Origin: Sambucus nigra
Lineage: Eukaryota > Streptophyta > Magnoliopsida > Dipsacales > Adoxaceae
DNA: 64,000 nucleotides
Direction of reading: 5' to 3'
Assembly (NCBI GenBank): GCA_949130495.1
Contig: OX422215.1
Coordinates: 12,625,302-12,689,301 of the forward strand
This document shows positions 46,256-59,191 of the stretch, piece after piece. A model generated the notes under the pieces. That model saw only the letters and a list, made by a program, of their open reading frames with translations, was not told the DNA's origin and ran no database searches. Position numbers and translations under genes: made by a program. Position 1 is the first letter of the stretch. Each line of letters begins with the position of its first letter.

Positions 46256-47799
46256 ATGTAGTATTGCCTCATAGATATATCACGTTGGAGGCTTCCTTTC
46301 ATCATCAACCAATCGAAGAACACGAACAAGAGGACCCGTGGACTTAAGACTGAACACATTATGATTCCAAAAGGAAGGAATCATTATAATTCCATACACC
46401 CTTTTCCCTTGTGCCTCCTTTGCTCACATACTTGTGTTCCATTCTTTGGAAGTGAACATTTTTCGCAAGTTGTTATTTTGTTCATGAATTCTTGACAGTG
46501 TGATAAAGGCCATCGCAAACCTAGTTTTCGCGGGACTAAGCAACTCCTTATGGTTTGTGAATTTCCTTAACATGTTCACCACCCCGGTCGGGTATAAATA
46601 AAGTTATTTAAGTAAATAGCTTTTGCAAAAGTCCTCTTCATGTTTGTTAACTTGAAAATATCCTCCAACATTAAGTCCAAACAATGAGCCGCACATGGTG
46701 ACCAATACAAGTGTGGATACTTTGCCTCTAAATAAGAACATATCAAGAGAAAATAAATAAAATTTTATAATATGAAATTGAATTATATTTTACATAAATA
46801 ATTAAAGATGTGTACTTAAAATACAAAGATATAAAGATATATTACCCACTAAGACATTAATGGATGCGCTATCTGTACCACCTTCGACTCTCCCACCCTT
46901 TCCACAAAATTACCAAGAAACTCAACCATTTCTGTCACATTTTTAATAGGCCAAAGCTTCAATTGAGTCTCTAAGTATACTACTTTTTGGAGAGTTAATT
47001 AAAAATTTATCAAAATCCTCTCTCTCTGTTGTCTTGCCAACCATCCACTATAAGAGAACACCCATTCTTCACCCATTCCACTTTGTGATCATTCATCTAT
47101 TTTTCTTTACTTGTGACCTCCTTTTTAAGTAACGAAAACCTCACCTCATGATCGCTAGGTAATTTCATACCCGGTCCGTATTGTCCAGCTAATTCGATGA
47201 ATAAGTGAAAGCTTTCACATATAACGAAATTGAAAGAAAGCCCCACATCATACATCCATCGAGCAAATTGGGTGCCTGCCCGATCTCTCACTCTATTTTG
47301 GCCGGATTATTCTCATCCAGCTTCATTTGTTTCCCCTTATGATTTTGCACCACAACCTCGGGATCGGGAGTGTAATATAGATCGATAGGACATTTTTGTT
47401 TTGGGGGCTTTCTTCCAACGACTTTTGAGGGGGTTATTACTTTCTCATTGAGAACCATCAACGCCAGATTGCTTCTTGCATGTAACTTCAACAACATCAA
47501 CTTCATCTTTATCATCCCCGATGCCCACAAATTCATCCAATCCCGGTATCAAATTTATTTGATCTTTTAACTATTCTTTTCCTATCCATAAAGGCCTTAA
47601 TTTCTTCTCTTACATGCATGAGATATGTCGGGCAATGTATTACATTCCTATACCCACCTACGAGATGTTGTTTAGCTCGATATATTCCCCTTTTGCTAAC
47701 GTTTTGATAATATTTACAAGTCACTGCATTTTTGTCATTTGGATTGGCTAAATGAACGTGCTCCCAAGCTGGATATCTTGCTCACTCACTTGCCATTTA

Positions 47800-48352
47800 T
47801 AACCCTAAAAGGCAACAATACAAAAAACTAATTTAAATTCAGCAAGCAATATGAAATATACTATAAAAATAGTAAAAATATGCAAAACAATAATTAATTT
47901 GAAATTTCAAAACAATTTACAACATTTTCAAAACAGTAATTAAATTGTAGAAAAAGGAGTTAAATGGTGATGTATTTAAATTGCAAAACAGTAATTAATT
48001 AAATTGCAAATCATGATTTAAATTGCAGACCACTCGTTATAGCAGTTAAGGAAATCTTCTCATCGTAATCCATGACCTCAAGTTTCTCATTGGTTAATTT
48101 GGTTATATATTCTTAACGTGGTGTCATCGTCTCTTTTCTTCGCACTCAAGAGGTGGGCCACGCTCTTTGCCGACCTTGTGATGTTGCGATAAACTTCTTA
48201 TATATTTTTTTGGACACTGCCTGTCCGAAGCCCGAAAAAAGGAGGAGGGTTGCATTAGGTAGCTAACAGCCATCGTAAAACTTTGTCAGATCCTTATGAA
48301 CATGAATCCTATGAATATACGCTCTAATGATAGGGCATTCCCCTTAAGCGAT
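47800..48352. other. AT-rich non-coding DNA upstream of the hAT gene
   Basis: No gene is visible. It would include the hAT leader and 5' terminus, but an inverted match to 41210-41290 could not be established. Confidence 0.35.
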
Positions 48353-48440
48353 GCATTGTGCCTGCCACAAGGTGTCTCAAAAAATAGGCAAAGGGCATTG
48401 CGCCTGCCATCGGGTGTCTCAAAAAATAGGCAAGGGGCAT
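48353..48440. repeat. 42-bp tandem duplication
   Basis: Two copies, with the start of a third, of a unit reading GCATTGCGCCTGCCATCGGG then TGTCTCAAAAAATAGGCAAA begin at 48353, 48395 and 48437. It lies just upstream of the LINE coding region and may be its 5' end. Confidence 0.85.
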
Positions 48441-48529
48441 CGCATCGGCGCCTGAATGTGACGAGAGATATGTAAGGGTTTCTATAATAATTTGGAAGTG
48501 TGCGGGTAAAGACGCTAGTCTAGGATACT

Positions 48530-51358
48530 AGACTTAGGTTAGTGACTTGGAACATAGGGAGTATGACAAGAAAAGGGATGGAGTTAATAGATGCCATGAT
48601 AAGAAGTAAACTTAACATAACTTATTTACAAGAAACTAAATGAGTCGGTGAAAAAGCTAGAGAAATAGAAAATACAGGGTTTAAATTGTACTATACTGGA
48701 AAACATAGAAATAGGAACGGAGTTGGAATAATAGTAGATAAGAACTTTAAAGACGATATCGTAACCGTTATTAGAACATGTGATAGACTTATACTTATAA
48801 AATTGGTATTGGGTGAAAATATAATTAATATCGTTAGTGCTTATGCACCCCAAGTAGGATTAGATGAGCACACTAAAGTATAACTTTGGGAACAAATGGA
48901 TGAACTAATTCAAGAAATACCCATAGATGAGAAAATCTATATAGGGGGAGTTTTAATGGCTATGTTGGAGAAGATCATGTAGGATATGGGATAGGGCATG
49001 GAGGATATGGTTTTGAAGATAGGAACGACGGGGGAGAGTTTATATTAGATTTTGCGACGGCTTATGATTTTGTACTAGTAAACACATGCTTTAAAAAGAG
49101 GCTTGAACACTTCATAACTTATAAAAGTGGAACGTATAAGAGCTAAATAGATTTTTTCATTACTAGGATATGAGACCGATTAACGTGTAAAGATTGTAAG
49201 GTTATCCCCGGAGAGAGATTAACCTCACAACATATGATAATGGCGTTGGATATAAATATTGAAAATCAATCACGAGTGAGAAAAGAGAAGATTAACCCAC
49301 GAATTAGGTGGTGGAACTTAAAAGGAGAGAAATTAAACCTATTTACAGATAAAGTATTAAATGAAGCAATGTGGAATACTGAAGAAAAGACTAATATAGT
49401 GTGGAACAAGAAGAATATCAAAAGAAATTCTTGGAGAATCAAAGGGCAAGGGGACACAGTTTAAAGAAACTTGATGGTGGAATGAAGAAGTACAAAATAT
49501 AGAAAAAATCAAAAAGGAATGCTTTAAAACATGAAAAACAAATAGAGATGAAGGAATTTTTTAGTAATATAAATAGGATAAGAAGGAAGTTAAGAAAGTG
49601 GTAAGAGATGCTAAGTTTAAATCATATGATGATATTTATACAAAATTAGGAACACAATAAGGGGAAAAAAGTATTTATTAGCTTGCTAAACTTAGGGACA
49701 AGAAAATGAAAGATTTTAATAACGTTAAGTGTATTAAAAGTGATGATTCGAGAGTCCTAGTCAAAGATGATGAGAGGAAAGATGGAAATACTACATTGAG
49801 ATGTTATTAAATGGAGATAATGGAAATAGTTTAGATATAGAGGAACTTAGAGAGACTCGAGAAAATATATTTTTTTCCAGAATTAGGAAAACAGAGGTCA
49901 GGATTGCTCTAAAAAGATGAAAACAGGGAAGGCTTTAGGAGAAGATGGTATCCCTATAGAGGTTTGGAAGTGCTTAGGGGAGGAAGGAGTAATAGAATTT
50001 TAATGACTAATAGGATGCCCGATGAATGGAGAAAAAATATTTTAGTACCTATTTATAAAAATAAAGGGGATATACAAAGTTGTTCAAATTATTGTGGTAT
50101 TAAGTTAATGAGTCATACAATAAAACTTTGGGAGAGAGTGATTAAATATAGATTGAGATTGAAGACAATAATATTTGAGAATCAATTTGGGTTTATGCCT
50201 GGGAGGTCAACAATGGAAGCAATCTATTTAATGAGGAGATTAATGGAGAGGTATAGGGAGAAAAAGAAGGATATTCATATGATTTTTATAGATTTGGAGA
50301 AGACGTATGATTAACACGGTGGGTTCTATATAAAAAAGGAGTGACTCGCAGATATATTGATGTGATTAAGGATATGTATGACGGGGCCATGACTACAGTA
50401 AGAACATCAGCCGGAGATAGTAGTGAATTTTTAATTACAATAGGTCTACACCAAGGTTCAACTTTAAGTCCTTATCTCTTTGCTTTTGTTATGGATGAGT
50501 TGACTAGAAAAATACAAGATGAGGCGTAATGGTGCATGCTATTTGCAGATGATATTGTTTTAGTGGACGAGACTAATACGAGGATTAATGCTAGGTTGGA
50601 ATTGTGGAGAGAAACTCTAGAAACAAGAGGGTTTAATATAAGCAAAACTAGAACAAAATATGTGGAGTGCAATTTTAATAGTAATAGGAGGATAAATGGA
50701 GATGTGGTGAAATTAGAGGGTCAAGAGATACCTAAAAATGATCATTTTCGTTGTTTAGGCTCGATTATTAAAAAAGATGGAGATATTAGTGATGATGTTA
50801 CCTATAGGATTAGGGCAGTCTGGGTTAAGTGGAGAAGTGTTACTGGCATTTTGTGTGATAGGCGTATACCTTTGAAGTTAAAAGGAAAATTTTATAGGAC
50901 GACCATTAGACCTGCTATGTTATATGGGACAGATTGTTAGGCAACCAAGAAACAAAATGTGCAGAAAATGAGCGTGACGGAGATGCGAATGCTAAGATGG
51001 ATTTGTGGTAAAACTCGAAAGGATAAAATTAGAAATGAACAAATTCCTGAAATGGTAAAAGTAGCTCCTATAGAAGATAAATTAAAAGAAAATCGACTTA
51101 GATGGTTTGTACACGTCAAGTGTAGACCAATGGATGCTCCTACAAAGAAGAGTGATTTAGTTAGTATTGATGGTAACACAATGAGTAGAGGTAGGCCTAA
51201 ATTGACTTGGTGGGGTATTATAAAAAAGGACACGATGTCATGTGGTTTAACCGATGATATTGCTCTAGACAGAATATAATGAAAAAATATGATTCATATA
51301 GCCGACCCCAAGTAATTGGGAAAAAAGATTTGTTGAGTTGAGTTGAGTTGAGTTATTT
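48530..51358 (+). mobile_element. RTE-clade LINE, degenerate
   Basis: This non-LTR retrotransposon encodes an apurinic endonuclease and a reverse transcriptase. Endonuclease pieces: LVTWNIGSMTRKGMELIDAM, YLQETK, NRNGVGIIVDKNFKDD, VSAYAPQVGLDEH, then SFNGYVGEDH where GDFNGHVG is expected, and GGEFILDFATAYDFVLVNTC. Reverse transcriptase pieces: [69 protein letters not shown] and the catalytic MLFADDIVLVDE at 50530-50570. The C-terminal part, KGKFYRTTIRPAMLYG and RMLRWICGKTRKDKIRNE, is highly typical of plant RTE elements. The end, GCCGACCCCAAGTAATTGGG, followed by a (TTGAG)n tail at 51330-51356 instead of poly(A), fits the clade. Many stops and frameshifts. Confidence 0.9.
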
Positions 51359-51640
51359 GTCCTCGAGGGAGATATATATACCATACATGATGCTCGTCAA
51401 CGCATTTCATCCGCAATTGAGTAGATATCCCTACTACTTGGTACCGTTCTATATAGTGCATGGGATTTGTTTTCCCATCATACTTGGGGGAGATGACTGA
51501 TAACTTGAATTGGGGGTAACTCAATATTGATTAAGTGAAGGGTGATCCTTCCGCATAACCCCTCTTAAATGGGTTTTTGCTTTTCATTAGGCATTCCAAT
51601 TTATCCTCCAGGCTTTGTATGGATTCCTTTCAAGGCTGCT
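51359..51640. other. Non-coding flank of the LINE
   Basis: No feature can be supported. Confidence 0.3.
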
Positions 51641-52210
51641 CGAGTCGAATGCGAGCTCTTTATGTTTATGTTCGGCGTTAGTTGATCCTTGAAAGCTTTG
51701 TCTTGAATTGGCCAAGAAGGACTCCCCTTTGGTCACAAATCATAGGGAATTATCCCAATACCCCCTCCCCTTGTTCCCACCTCAGTATTTTTGACTCTGG
51801 ATGTTTTTCCGGGTATGTACGATCCATCCCAACAGTCAGATATATATCGTCTTTCTATAGAGCTCAACTCGAGCCATATTTGGTTCTTCACAACTCGTTC
51901 TTTGGAAGATTACCTTTTATCTTTTTGGGATGCCGATGGAGGTACTTCTCGACGTGTATCAACTTCATCTGTTATGGTTGGGGTAATTGGATCCAGATCA
52001 TCGTTGAGGTGGATTGACGGTATTTTCCCGACTACAAGATTTCGTGTGAGTTTTCATGGTTTCCAGCAAATCTGTATTGCTTTTGATCAGGCTTTGTAGG
52101 ATTTACGTGGTTCTGCTCAATTTGGTGCGTACATCCACAGATGTTGAGAGTTCAATTCCTTTCATGGACAATCTCCATGGGAGATGGAGTTTAAAGGAGC
52201 TCTAAATCCA
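51640..52210 (+). repeat. Unassigned dispersed repeat, copy 2
   Basis: The right end (52095-52205) is similar to 39645-39765. One frame is open for 102 codons (51791-52099; contains RLSIELNSSHIWFFTT, FWDADGGTSRRVSTSS and RFRVSFHGFQQICI). The composition is protein-like, but I cannot name the family; a retroelement gag-like or captured plant sequence are both possible. Confidence 0.45.
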
Positions 52211-53592
52211 TGTTTGTAGTTGTTAGGAAAATGCTTCCACATACAGTTTGATAAATTTGAAATATAATTCTGGAAATGATAACAAACTATCTATTAAACA
52301 CAAACAACTTTATATTTATTTCACCATCATTAGCAAAAAAAAAAAATTAGTTTATAGTATTTTACAAGATATTTTTTATTTAAAATAAATAGTTTCTTTA
52401 TATTTAAATTAATTTAATTGTCGCAGCTAATGTAATTTCATTAAAATTTCATGCATTTCATGTGCAATATAACTTAAATTTTCAAATGTGTATATTTTTT
52501 TCGTTCTACATATTTTGAAACAATTTGTTTCCTAATGCAATTTGTACCAGGTGAATATATTAATTTACTCATCAATTAGTTTATGCTCACAACTAGCTAT
52601 ATAATGCTCTCTGTCTGGCTATTTTTGACACTTACGCACTAATTTATATTCACTTATTTTCTTTTCGATGATATATAGATATTAAAGAATTAGCTCATAG
52701 TGCTCCCCCCCCCCCCCCCCAAATTCCCCCCTCATAGTTACAAGTACAATAAATTGATTACATTTACTATGATTTTTTATTCAGGACATAATTGAGCAAC
52801 AAGAAACTCGTAAAGTGATTCTTCCTTTCCTAGAAAAATCACCTGATATTTTTTAGTATCGATAATTTGAACTCTATAACTTTGGCAGTCAGTGAGTGGA
52901 ATAAAGCACAAAAAAATTCTAAGATGATTATAGTAGAGCTAATTTTGGTCACTCTCCTTGTATGCGTTCTCTAGTGGACTTCCATATCTTACTTCTCATG
53001 TGAAAAACTATAAAAGAGCATATTCCCTTTGCGCTTAACAATAGTAAATGGCTCATAGTTATTATGGTAGTTAAGGTTTTAGTTAAAATTGGGAGAGAGA
53101 CTTGTGTTGATGATGATCTCTTTTCAGTTGAGGCAAGCTTTGACCCTTAATTCTTGAGATAATTGGTACCATATTTCTTTCAAGAGACATGGGAAGGCAT
53201 GCTGGAGATTAGGCATGTTGAGGTCAAGTTTGAGGATCAACTAGTCTAGCAACTTACCACTTAATGGAGCTTTTTCACCAAGTCAGTGTCAAATCATATG
53301 AGGCCCCGTTTGATTCGCGATACTATTTGGGCTGAATTGTGATTTTTAGGTACCCTTTAACCACCCTTTAACCAAGATTCTGAATCCTTTCACCCATTTT
53401 GGTTAATTTATGGAAGCTTATTAGGAATCCAAATTAGTTTTTGGTTTATGCGTAGAAAGTGACATGCGAATGTACAATAATATACTAATAGTATTTTTTA
53501 GCATTTTTATTACTATATATGTATATATATTTTAATTTGATTTAATTCTGATTGTTAAAAAATACAATTATACGTTCTAGTTAAAATTTATG
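52211..53592. other. AT-rich DNA without genes
   Basis: It contains a 16-base poly-C run at 52705-52720. From 53305 a GGCCCCGTTTGATTCGCG start resembles the end of a common plant MITE type; a loose inverted partner lies near 54030-54060 (CACCAAACACAGTAATC). Confidence 0.35.

Positions 53593-53676
<84 letters not shown>
53593..53676. repeat. Compound microsatellite (CA)n(TA)n
   Basis: About 16 CA units followed by about 26 TA units. Confidence 0.95.
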
Positions 53677-53678
<2 letters not shown>

Positions 53679-55690
53679 ATTTTCCAATATTTACATAGTG
53701 ATATATTGTAGATACGTATGTATTGTAGAGTAGGTTAATTGAATTATTGTATATGAGTAGTGAAACAACAAAAAATACCTACATAAAACTTGTACGACTT
53801 TAAATTTATTACAAACTGACATAACCAAATCGCCTTCAAAAATTAAATATATAGATTTAAGAGTAGTTTTTTCTAATTTAATAATTTTTATGTGTGTTTT
53901 TATCTTGAAAAAACTTTCGTATGGATTCCCATGGTAGAGTAGGAATCCCATCTATATTTGATTGATGTGATCAATCCACTTTTTCACTCTAGAGGTAATC
54001 TGATTCCATTAAGACCCATATTCCCATGCAACTTAAACCTCGCACCACCAAACACAGTAATCTTATACTTTTTCCCAAGATTGTTTAGAAGGTTTCAAAT
54101 TTTCATACAACTTTACCTCATACCAGAAGAGGCCTAGGGGATAAAAGCCCTACCGTCAATGTTTTATATTATGCAATAAACATATCAGTATGTGAAAAGA
54201 AAAAACCAAAAAGCAAAAAGGGAAAATAGTATGTATGTATTAATTTTGTATATAAAAAATGTGTAACTAAAAGAAATTAAGCTCAAGAAAAAAGCAAAAG
54301 GACAAACAAATTGTTAATCTGTTGTGTAACATATTGATACATATATGTTTTTTGCATATATAATATGTAAGATCTTAGTATATTAGGGTATGCCTCTGCG
54401 ATATCACGGGGATCATTTTTTTTTCTTTTCTTATGGGTTGTTGAGTTTAATGTAGGGGATAAGCCTACGACATGTTTATTGTCCATAGGACGCGGTTACA
54501 GAAAAAATCAAACAATGAGCAGTAGGAGTAGTAACATTAATTGTATATTCTAAGTAGGAGTACATCAGTGAAAGAACATCTAAAGATTCACTTCAACTCA
54601 TGAAGAGCAGAAATTACATTCCATCAAATGCCAATTCATAACAATCCAAAAAACCATTGAATTTATGGACTATGACCCATTATCCCATCACCATTACTCC
54701 TTAGGGACACACTTCTTATCCACCTTCTCCAAAAAATAGTAATAACAGTGATATAAATGGAACGATTTATAATCTACATAACACTGTCATTAGACATGTG
54801 ATGACGAAAGTGGAGATATATAGAGTTATACAACTAATAGCCATATGTAAAAGTTCAAAAGCTAGATCTAAATTTAAAATACTAAAAATCTAAAAGAATT
54901 TACTATATCTTTAAAAATACTCATATAACCCCCCACAAGTTATTGATTTTAGTTCCAATCAATTACGTAATCCCCAACACTTATCGGTTTTAGTGACAAC
55001 ATATAATCTACATAAAAATGCATTTTGTGTTAGTAAGCAATCACTGATACAATTATTTGAAATTCGGCCTCAAACACAACAGTTTGTAACACTTCACTTA
55101 ATAACTTAAACAAATTTACTGAACAAATAACTATTATATTAGTTCATCTATTACCATTGATACATCATCCGCCACTAAACTTACCTCCATCAAGTTGAGA
55201 ATAGTTTTCAAGAGTTTAAAGGCGTTTGACAACTTACAGTAGCATGTGTATATCATAATATTATGTAAATAAGAAATTACTAATTTACAACGCAATATAT
55301 CTTCTGACTTATATATTCTACAAGTAGCTTATCCATTACACTAATAAGAAGTTTCTAAAAGGTGAAAGGAGTGTAAAGATGGGCGAGGTCGACGAAATAA
55401 TTACAACAAGAGTTTAGAAATAATTACGACGAGTTCAAAAGTAATTACAACAAAATTAGCAGAACATGTTAAGTCTGCAACAAGAGTTCATAAATAATTA
55501 CAACAAAATTAGCAGAGCATGTTTGGTCGGCAAAATCGAACAAAAAAAATCCTTTTCCCAAATTTGAGGGAGAGGGTTTTTCACCAGAGAGTATAGACAT
55601 AGAGTATAAAGGATTTTTCACTAGAGAGTAGAGAGTTTAATACTGGGTGAGGCTGACGGAGGTTTTTCACCCGAATCCAAATTAATTAGT
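53677..55690. other. AT-rich DNA without recognisable genes
   Basis: A short phrase CAACAAGAGTTTAGAAATAATTACGAC/ACAACAAAATTAGCAGA is duplicated near 55405-55520. No coding or RNA gene can be supported. Confidence 0.35.
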
Positions 55691-55699
55691 TTTTCATCC

Positions 55700-57036
55700 A
55701 TAATTAATTTAAGTGAGTAGTGTCGCCCTACTACTATACTCGAACTTATTCACCCAGTGCGTTATTTTATTTCTCAGAATTTATTATCAAAATTCATACG
55801 TAAGTGTCACACTTAATTACCCCACCACTCCCAATTATATTCCCCTATAATTGTGAGGATATTAACCTCCTTAATTAAATTTTCTCCCTTAATTAGACTT
55901 GGTGGTAATTAAACAAAAAGAAAATCCCACATAAAACTGTCAAAAATTCCCACCTCATCTTCTCCGACTTTCTGTTTCTGCCGTTAACGAATTCCTGTAA
56001 CCTCCAAACTCGTCTATGGTTCATCTCAAGCACACACAACATTTTTATCATATGGGAACGTGATTAGGACCTCCCCTAGAACCTTAAACACAAATTAAAT
56101 TTCACAAATCTCTACTTTTTCGAATTTGGATAATTTCCGGGTCTTTACTCGTTCAGTCCCAATTTTATCTGTTTATCCCAAATTCGTTCATAAATTTCTA
56201 CTGGGTTTTCACATCTGAATAAATTATCTCAGAACTATGTAACATAATGAATTCCCACATTAATTTTCCATTAATTTCATTCAAGTGTTCTATATATTTT
56301 TTGTACCCTTTTACACCCAAAACGAATTTTGATTTACACATCACAAAAATATGAATTGGATATCATAAATAAACATCACAGCAAGTTAGCCACTTGCCTT
56401 TTGGGGTTCGTTGGGTCTGATCCGTTGGTGTAGAGGCAAGCTTGATGATGAGCACCCAATCCGTTCCTCGTTTTATCTCCAAAAGATCCCCAAATTGGCT
56501 CTAACTGCTCCCTCTCACTTCCTCCCCAATTTCTTAAATTTAGGTTTATGCTTCTTTGCCGTTCACCACTCTTAGATTTAGGTCTTAAAACACTAATCCC
56601 ATTTTTAGCCTAATGGTCCAAGCCCAAGTGACCCAAATAGCGTCGGGTGGGCCCGGTTATGCCCAAAAATGCCCCGTGACCTATTTACTACCCCCGGGTA
56701 CAGTTTTTTGACTATCTCGGCCTATCCGGACTCAATCGTGTACTCAAAATTGACATCCAAATTAATTTATAAAAATCCTTATATCATACCCGGCTTAGTC
56801 TATACCAACCCCCCGCTGAGATAAATAAATGCCATGTCACTAATACGTGTTATGCCGTAAATAAATTATTACTATTCACTTAGTAATTAAATTTCCCTAA
56901 ATATTAACCATTCACTCTCCGATTAATATTTAAATAAATATTACCATAATTAATTCAATTAAATTACGACATGAAAGTAATTTAAAATTTCCCGAATTAA
57001 TTAAATATTACATGCACAAAAATACGGGGTGATACA
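55700..57036 (-). repeat. 3' LTR of minus-strand gypsy element C
   Basis: Read on the minus strand it begins TGTATCACCCCG (a decayed TGTGACACCCCG) directly after a purine-rich tract. The region 56420-56720 has leader-like sequence. The inner end is not sharply defined and the match to the 5' LTR is weak, so recombination or heavy decay has occurred. The left boundary given is a guess. Confidence 0.45.
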
Positions 57037-57269
57037 TACTCCCCCCTTACAATGGAATTTCGTCCCCAAAATTTGGTCATTACTGCGGTGAATAACTCTG
57101 GATACTGCTCTCACATACCCTCCTCCCGGTCTCACGTATACTCATCAATACTGTGATGACCCCACTCCACTATACTCTCACTGGTGGTACTATCTTAGAC
57201 TGCAGCTTGCGATCACATAACTACCAGTCTCCCCTTATATGAGGTATCTTATTGCAAGTCATTATCCTC

Positions 57270-57560
57270 GAGTGGAATGTGCCCAAAAAGCTGAATCGCT
57301 CCTCCTGTATCCCTGCAGCTATGCCACGTGGAACACATCCTGTATCCGTTGAAGATGTTCTGGCAAACCCAGTCGATAAGCTACCAGTCCCACCCTCTCA
57401 AAGATAGGGAAATGACCCACATACCTTGATGCTAGCTCCCCTCATCACTCCTTTCATAGGAGACACCCGAACCAATACTTGGTCACAAATTTTTAACTCG
57501 ATGGACCCTGAAAACATAGTGCCCCAGAAGATGAGCCTATACTCCGCCGGCACCACTATC
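57270..57560 (-). pseudogene. Pol C-terminal (integrase end) remnant of element C
   Basis: On the minus strand, ELKICDQVLVRVSPMKGVMR at about 57510-57450 corresponds to the GD-x-V-x-LKVSPMKGVMRFGKKGKL segment of plant chromovirus-type integrases. In another frame near 57390-57300, a GPLAYRLGLPEHLQRIQDVF-like reading followed by HVA corresponds to the YRLALPPELSRIHDVFHVS end. Frameshifts separate the two. Confidence 0.75.
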
Positions 57561-59116
57561 TCTCGGTTAGAAAATTCCCCTCCTATATGGGTGTCAATTT
57601 CCATGTTTCCAAAATGCGTGACTATCTTTTGGGTAATTACCCGCATCATCCCTGATTATCATGTCAGACTTCAACCTTCAACTCACGGTGACGTACCAAT
57701 CCTTACGTCCCTGAACTATATGAAAGGATACAACTTATTTAATTCCTGCTGACGGACCATAACCCATCTCGGGTCCTAGCATCTTATTATTTCCCCACCT
57801 CTTATCTACCAAAGTTTGATGATGGAACTTTCCTATAAAGTCTCCTAAGGTGTCACGCAGACCAAACCGTTATGAGGCATGACACATAACTCTACCTGTG
57901 GTAAATACTACTCCCGAATTACCTAAAAATCTAAAATGCACAATCCTCACTTCCCGTCGACCCATCAAATTATGGGCGACACGTTCAACCCAATATGTAA
58001 CTCTGTCCCGATTACCTCCTGACAGTTTACCAACCTGAGCATTAATCCCTTCATTGGAACCATAGAATTTAAAAAAAATTCCTGGTTGATACCCTCCAAT
58101 CAACCTTCTTCCATCCTTAAATGGTCTACCCGACGACAAATTCACTATGTCCCATTCAACACCGATTCCCACGCTCAAGAACTCTATTCCTTGTGAAATT
58201 TTCATCAGGCAGGAACATATACCTTGTCTATACGTAAAACCACTCTAGGTATATGACTAAGTGATACTCTTTTCTATCTTCCCAAAAATGTGGGTTTCTC
58301 CCTTGCCTAGGGATATCTTATTACATAGGTCTCCCCCACCTTCCCACTCCCTATGGTGGAGGTAGTTCTCCTTGATATACATATAGTCAGACCGTTTCCT
58401 TTCTTAAATGGATTTCAGTTCACTACACTTTTCCACTTATTCTCTGACTGCCCTGCATGCGTACATTCAATATGTTTATTTACACATCCCTTTTATTTAA
58501 GACGACACTAAACTCACACTAACCAGGGCACCCATACACCCTATATCCTGTGCTTAACCGCACACAAATTACCTTAATTAACTAGGGTGCCCATACACCC
58601 TATCCCCGTGCTCAACCGCACGAAAGTTACCCGACTATGCTAGCCGTAACCCGTAGTATAATTTCCAACCCGTAGTCATATGACATACATGAATAATAAC
58701 TGGGGTACCCAACCTATGTACTAACGACCAAACATCTTCCCACTTCCAACGTTGCGCTATGTTTCATGCATGGGATGTCTCACAAAGAGAAATCCAAATA
58801 AGGAACCCCCCGATACACTACTACCTAACATTATCGGTCGTTGAGATCTGTTAGACCCTCAGTCCATAGCAGGTACCCCTAAATACTTGTCTCTTAACAC
58901 AAAAGCATACACGCCTACTCTTATGCTACAAAAGACAACATAAAATACCGCCCCATTACTATCACTAGTTCTTGTGAAAAATATATCCCGAGCTATCTCT
59001 CCCCGCTCAAAAATAATTTAACCGCCCTGAATCCCTTCAGTATACATCGCTTCTTACTGGGAAAAATATAATAATACAAGACATTCTTATATGTCTATCG
59101 TACCTCACAATACAAG

Positions 59117-59118
<2 letters not shown>

Positions 59119-59189
<71 letters not shown>
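59119..59189. repeat. Compound microsatellite (CA)n(TA)n
   Basis: About 21 CA units and 14 TA units, followed by GGCTAGGCTCCC. Confidence 0.95.

Positions 59190-59191
<2 letters not shown>

Larger units (their letters stand above)
42665..46263 (+). mobile_element. CACTA (En/Spm) element nested in the hAT gene
   Basis: The 3.6-kb insert starts CACTACACCAAAAAGG and ends AAATCTGC-inverse/TTTTATGTAGTA (last G changed to A). It has the 3-bp target duplication TTG (42662-42664 and 46264-46266). Sub-terminal regions at both ends are packed with GTCACGGTCATTGACCGTGAC-like palindromes. It carries a degenerate Ptta-type gene but no recognisable main CACTA transposase (TNPD/TNP2), so it is non-autonomous. 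Removing it restores the hAT reading (LVDDERKPP..., MDRAK). Confidence 0.9.
41541..47796 (-). pseudogene. hAT transposase (BED finger, DUF659, hAT dimerisation), split by CACTA
   Basis: This is a cut-and-paste transposase. It starts at ATG 47796 (MASE, then a TGA), followed by the BED-type zinc finger: YPAWEHVHLANPNDKNAVTC, KYYQNVSKRG, KQHLVGGYRNV. At 47290-46880 comes the DUF659 part (QYGPGMKLPSDHEV, LKKEVTSKE, VEWVKNGCSLIVDGW). At 46740-46270 it reads LYWSPCAAHCLDLMLEDIFK and RIHEQKNNLRKMFTSKEW. The CACTA element 42665-46263 interrupts it before MDRAK. After the break, 42583-42305 encodes KYISRLVPNIETQDII and MVVRQRAKKAPG, then an intron. An exon at 42236-42127 encodes YGTSTPNL and LCLTRSASG, then a stop, NWSGFEHIK (the hATC block). 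The last exon, 42044-41541, gives KRNRLSQSRLNDLVF and an acidic tail. Stops and a frameshift make it dead. Confidence 0.85.

Noticed and set aside
53305..54140. MITE with GGCCCCGTTTG ends
   Set aside because: The left end is convincing but the right inverted partner and a target duplication could not be matched, so only a note was kept.
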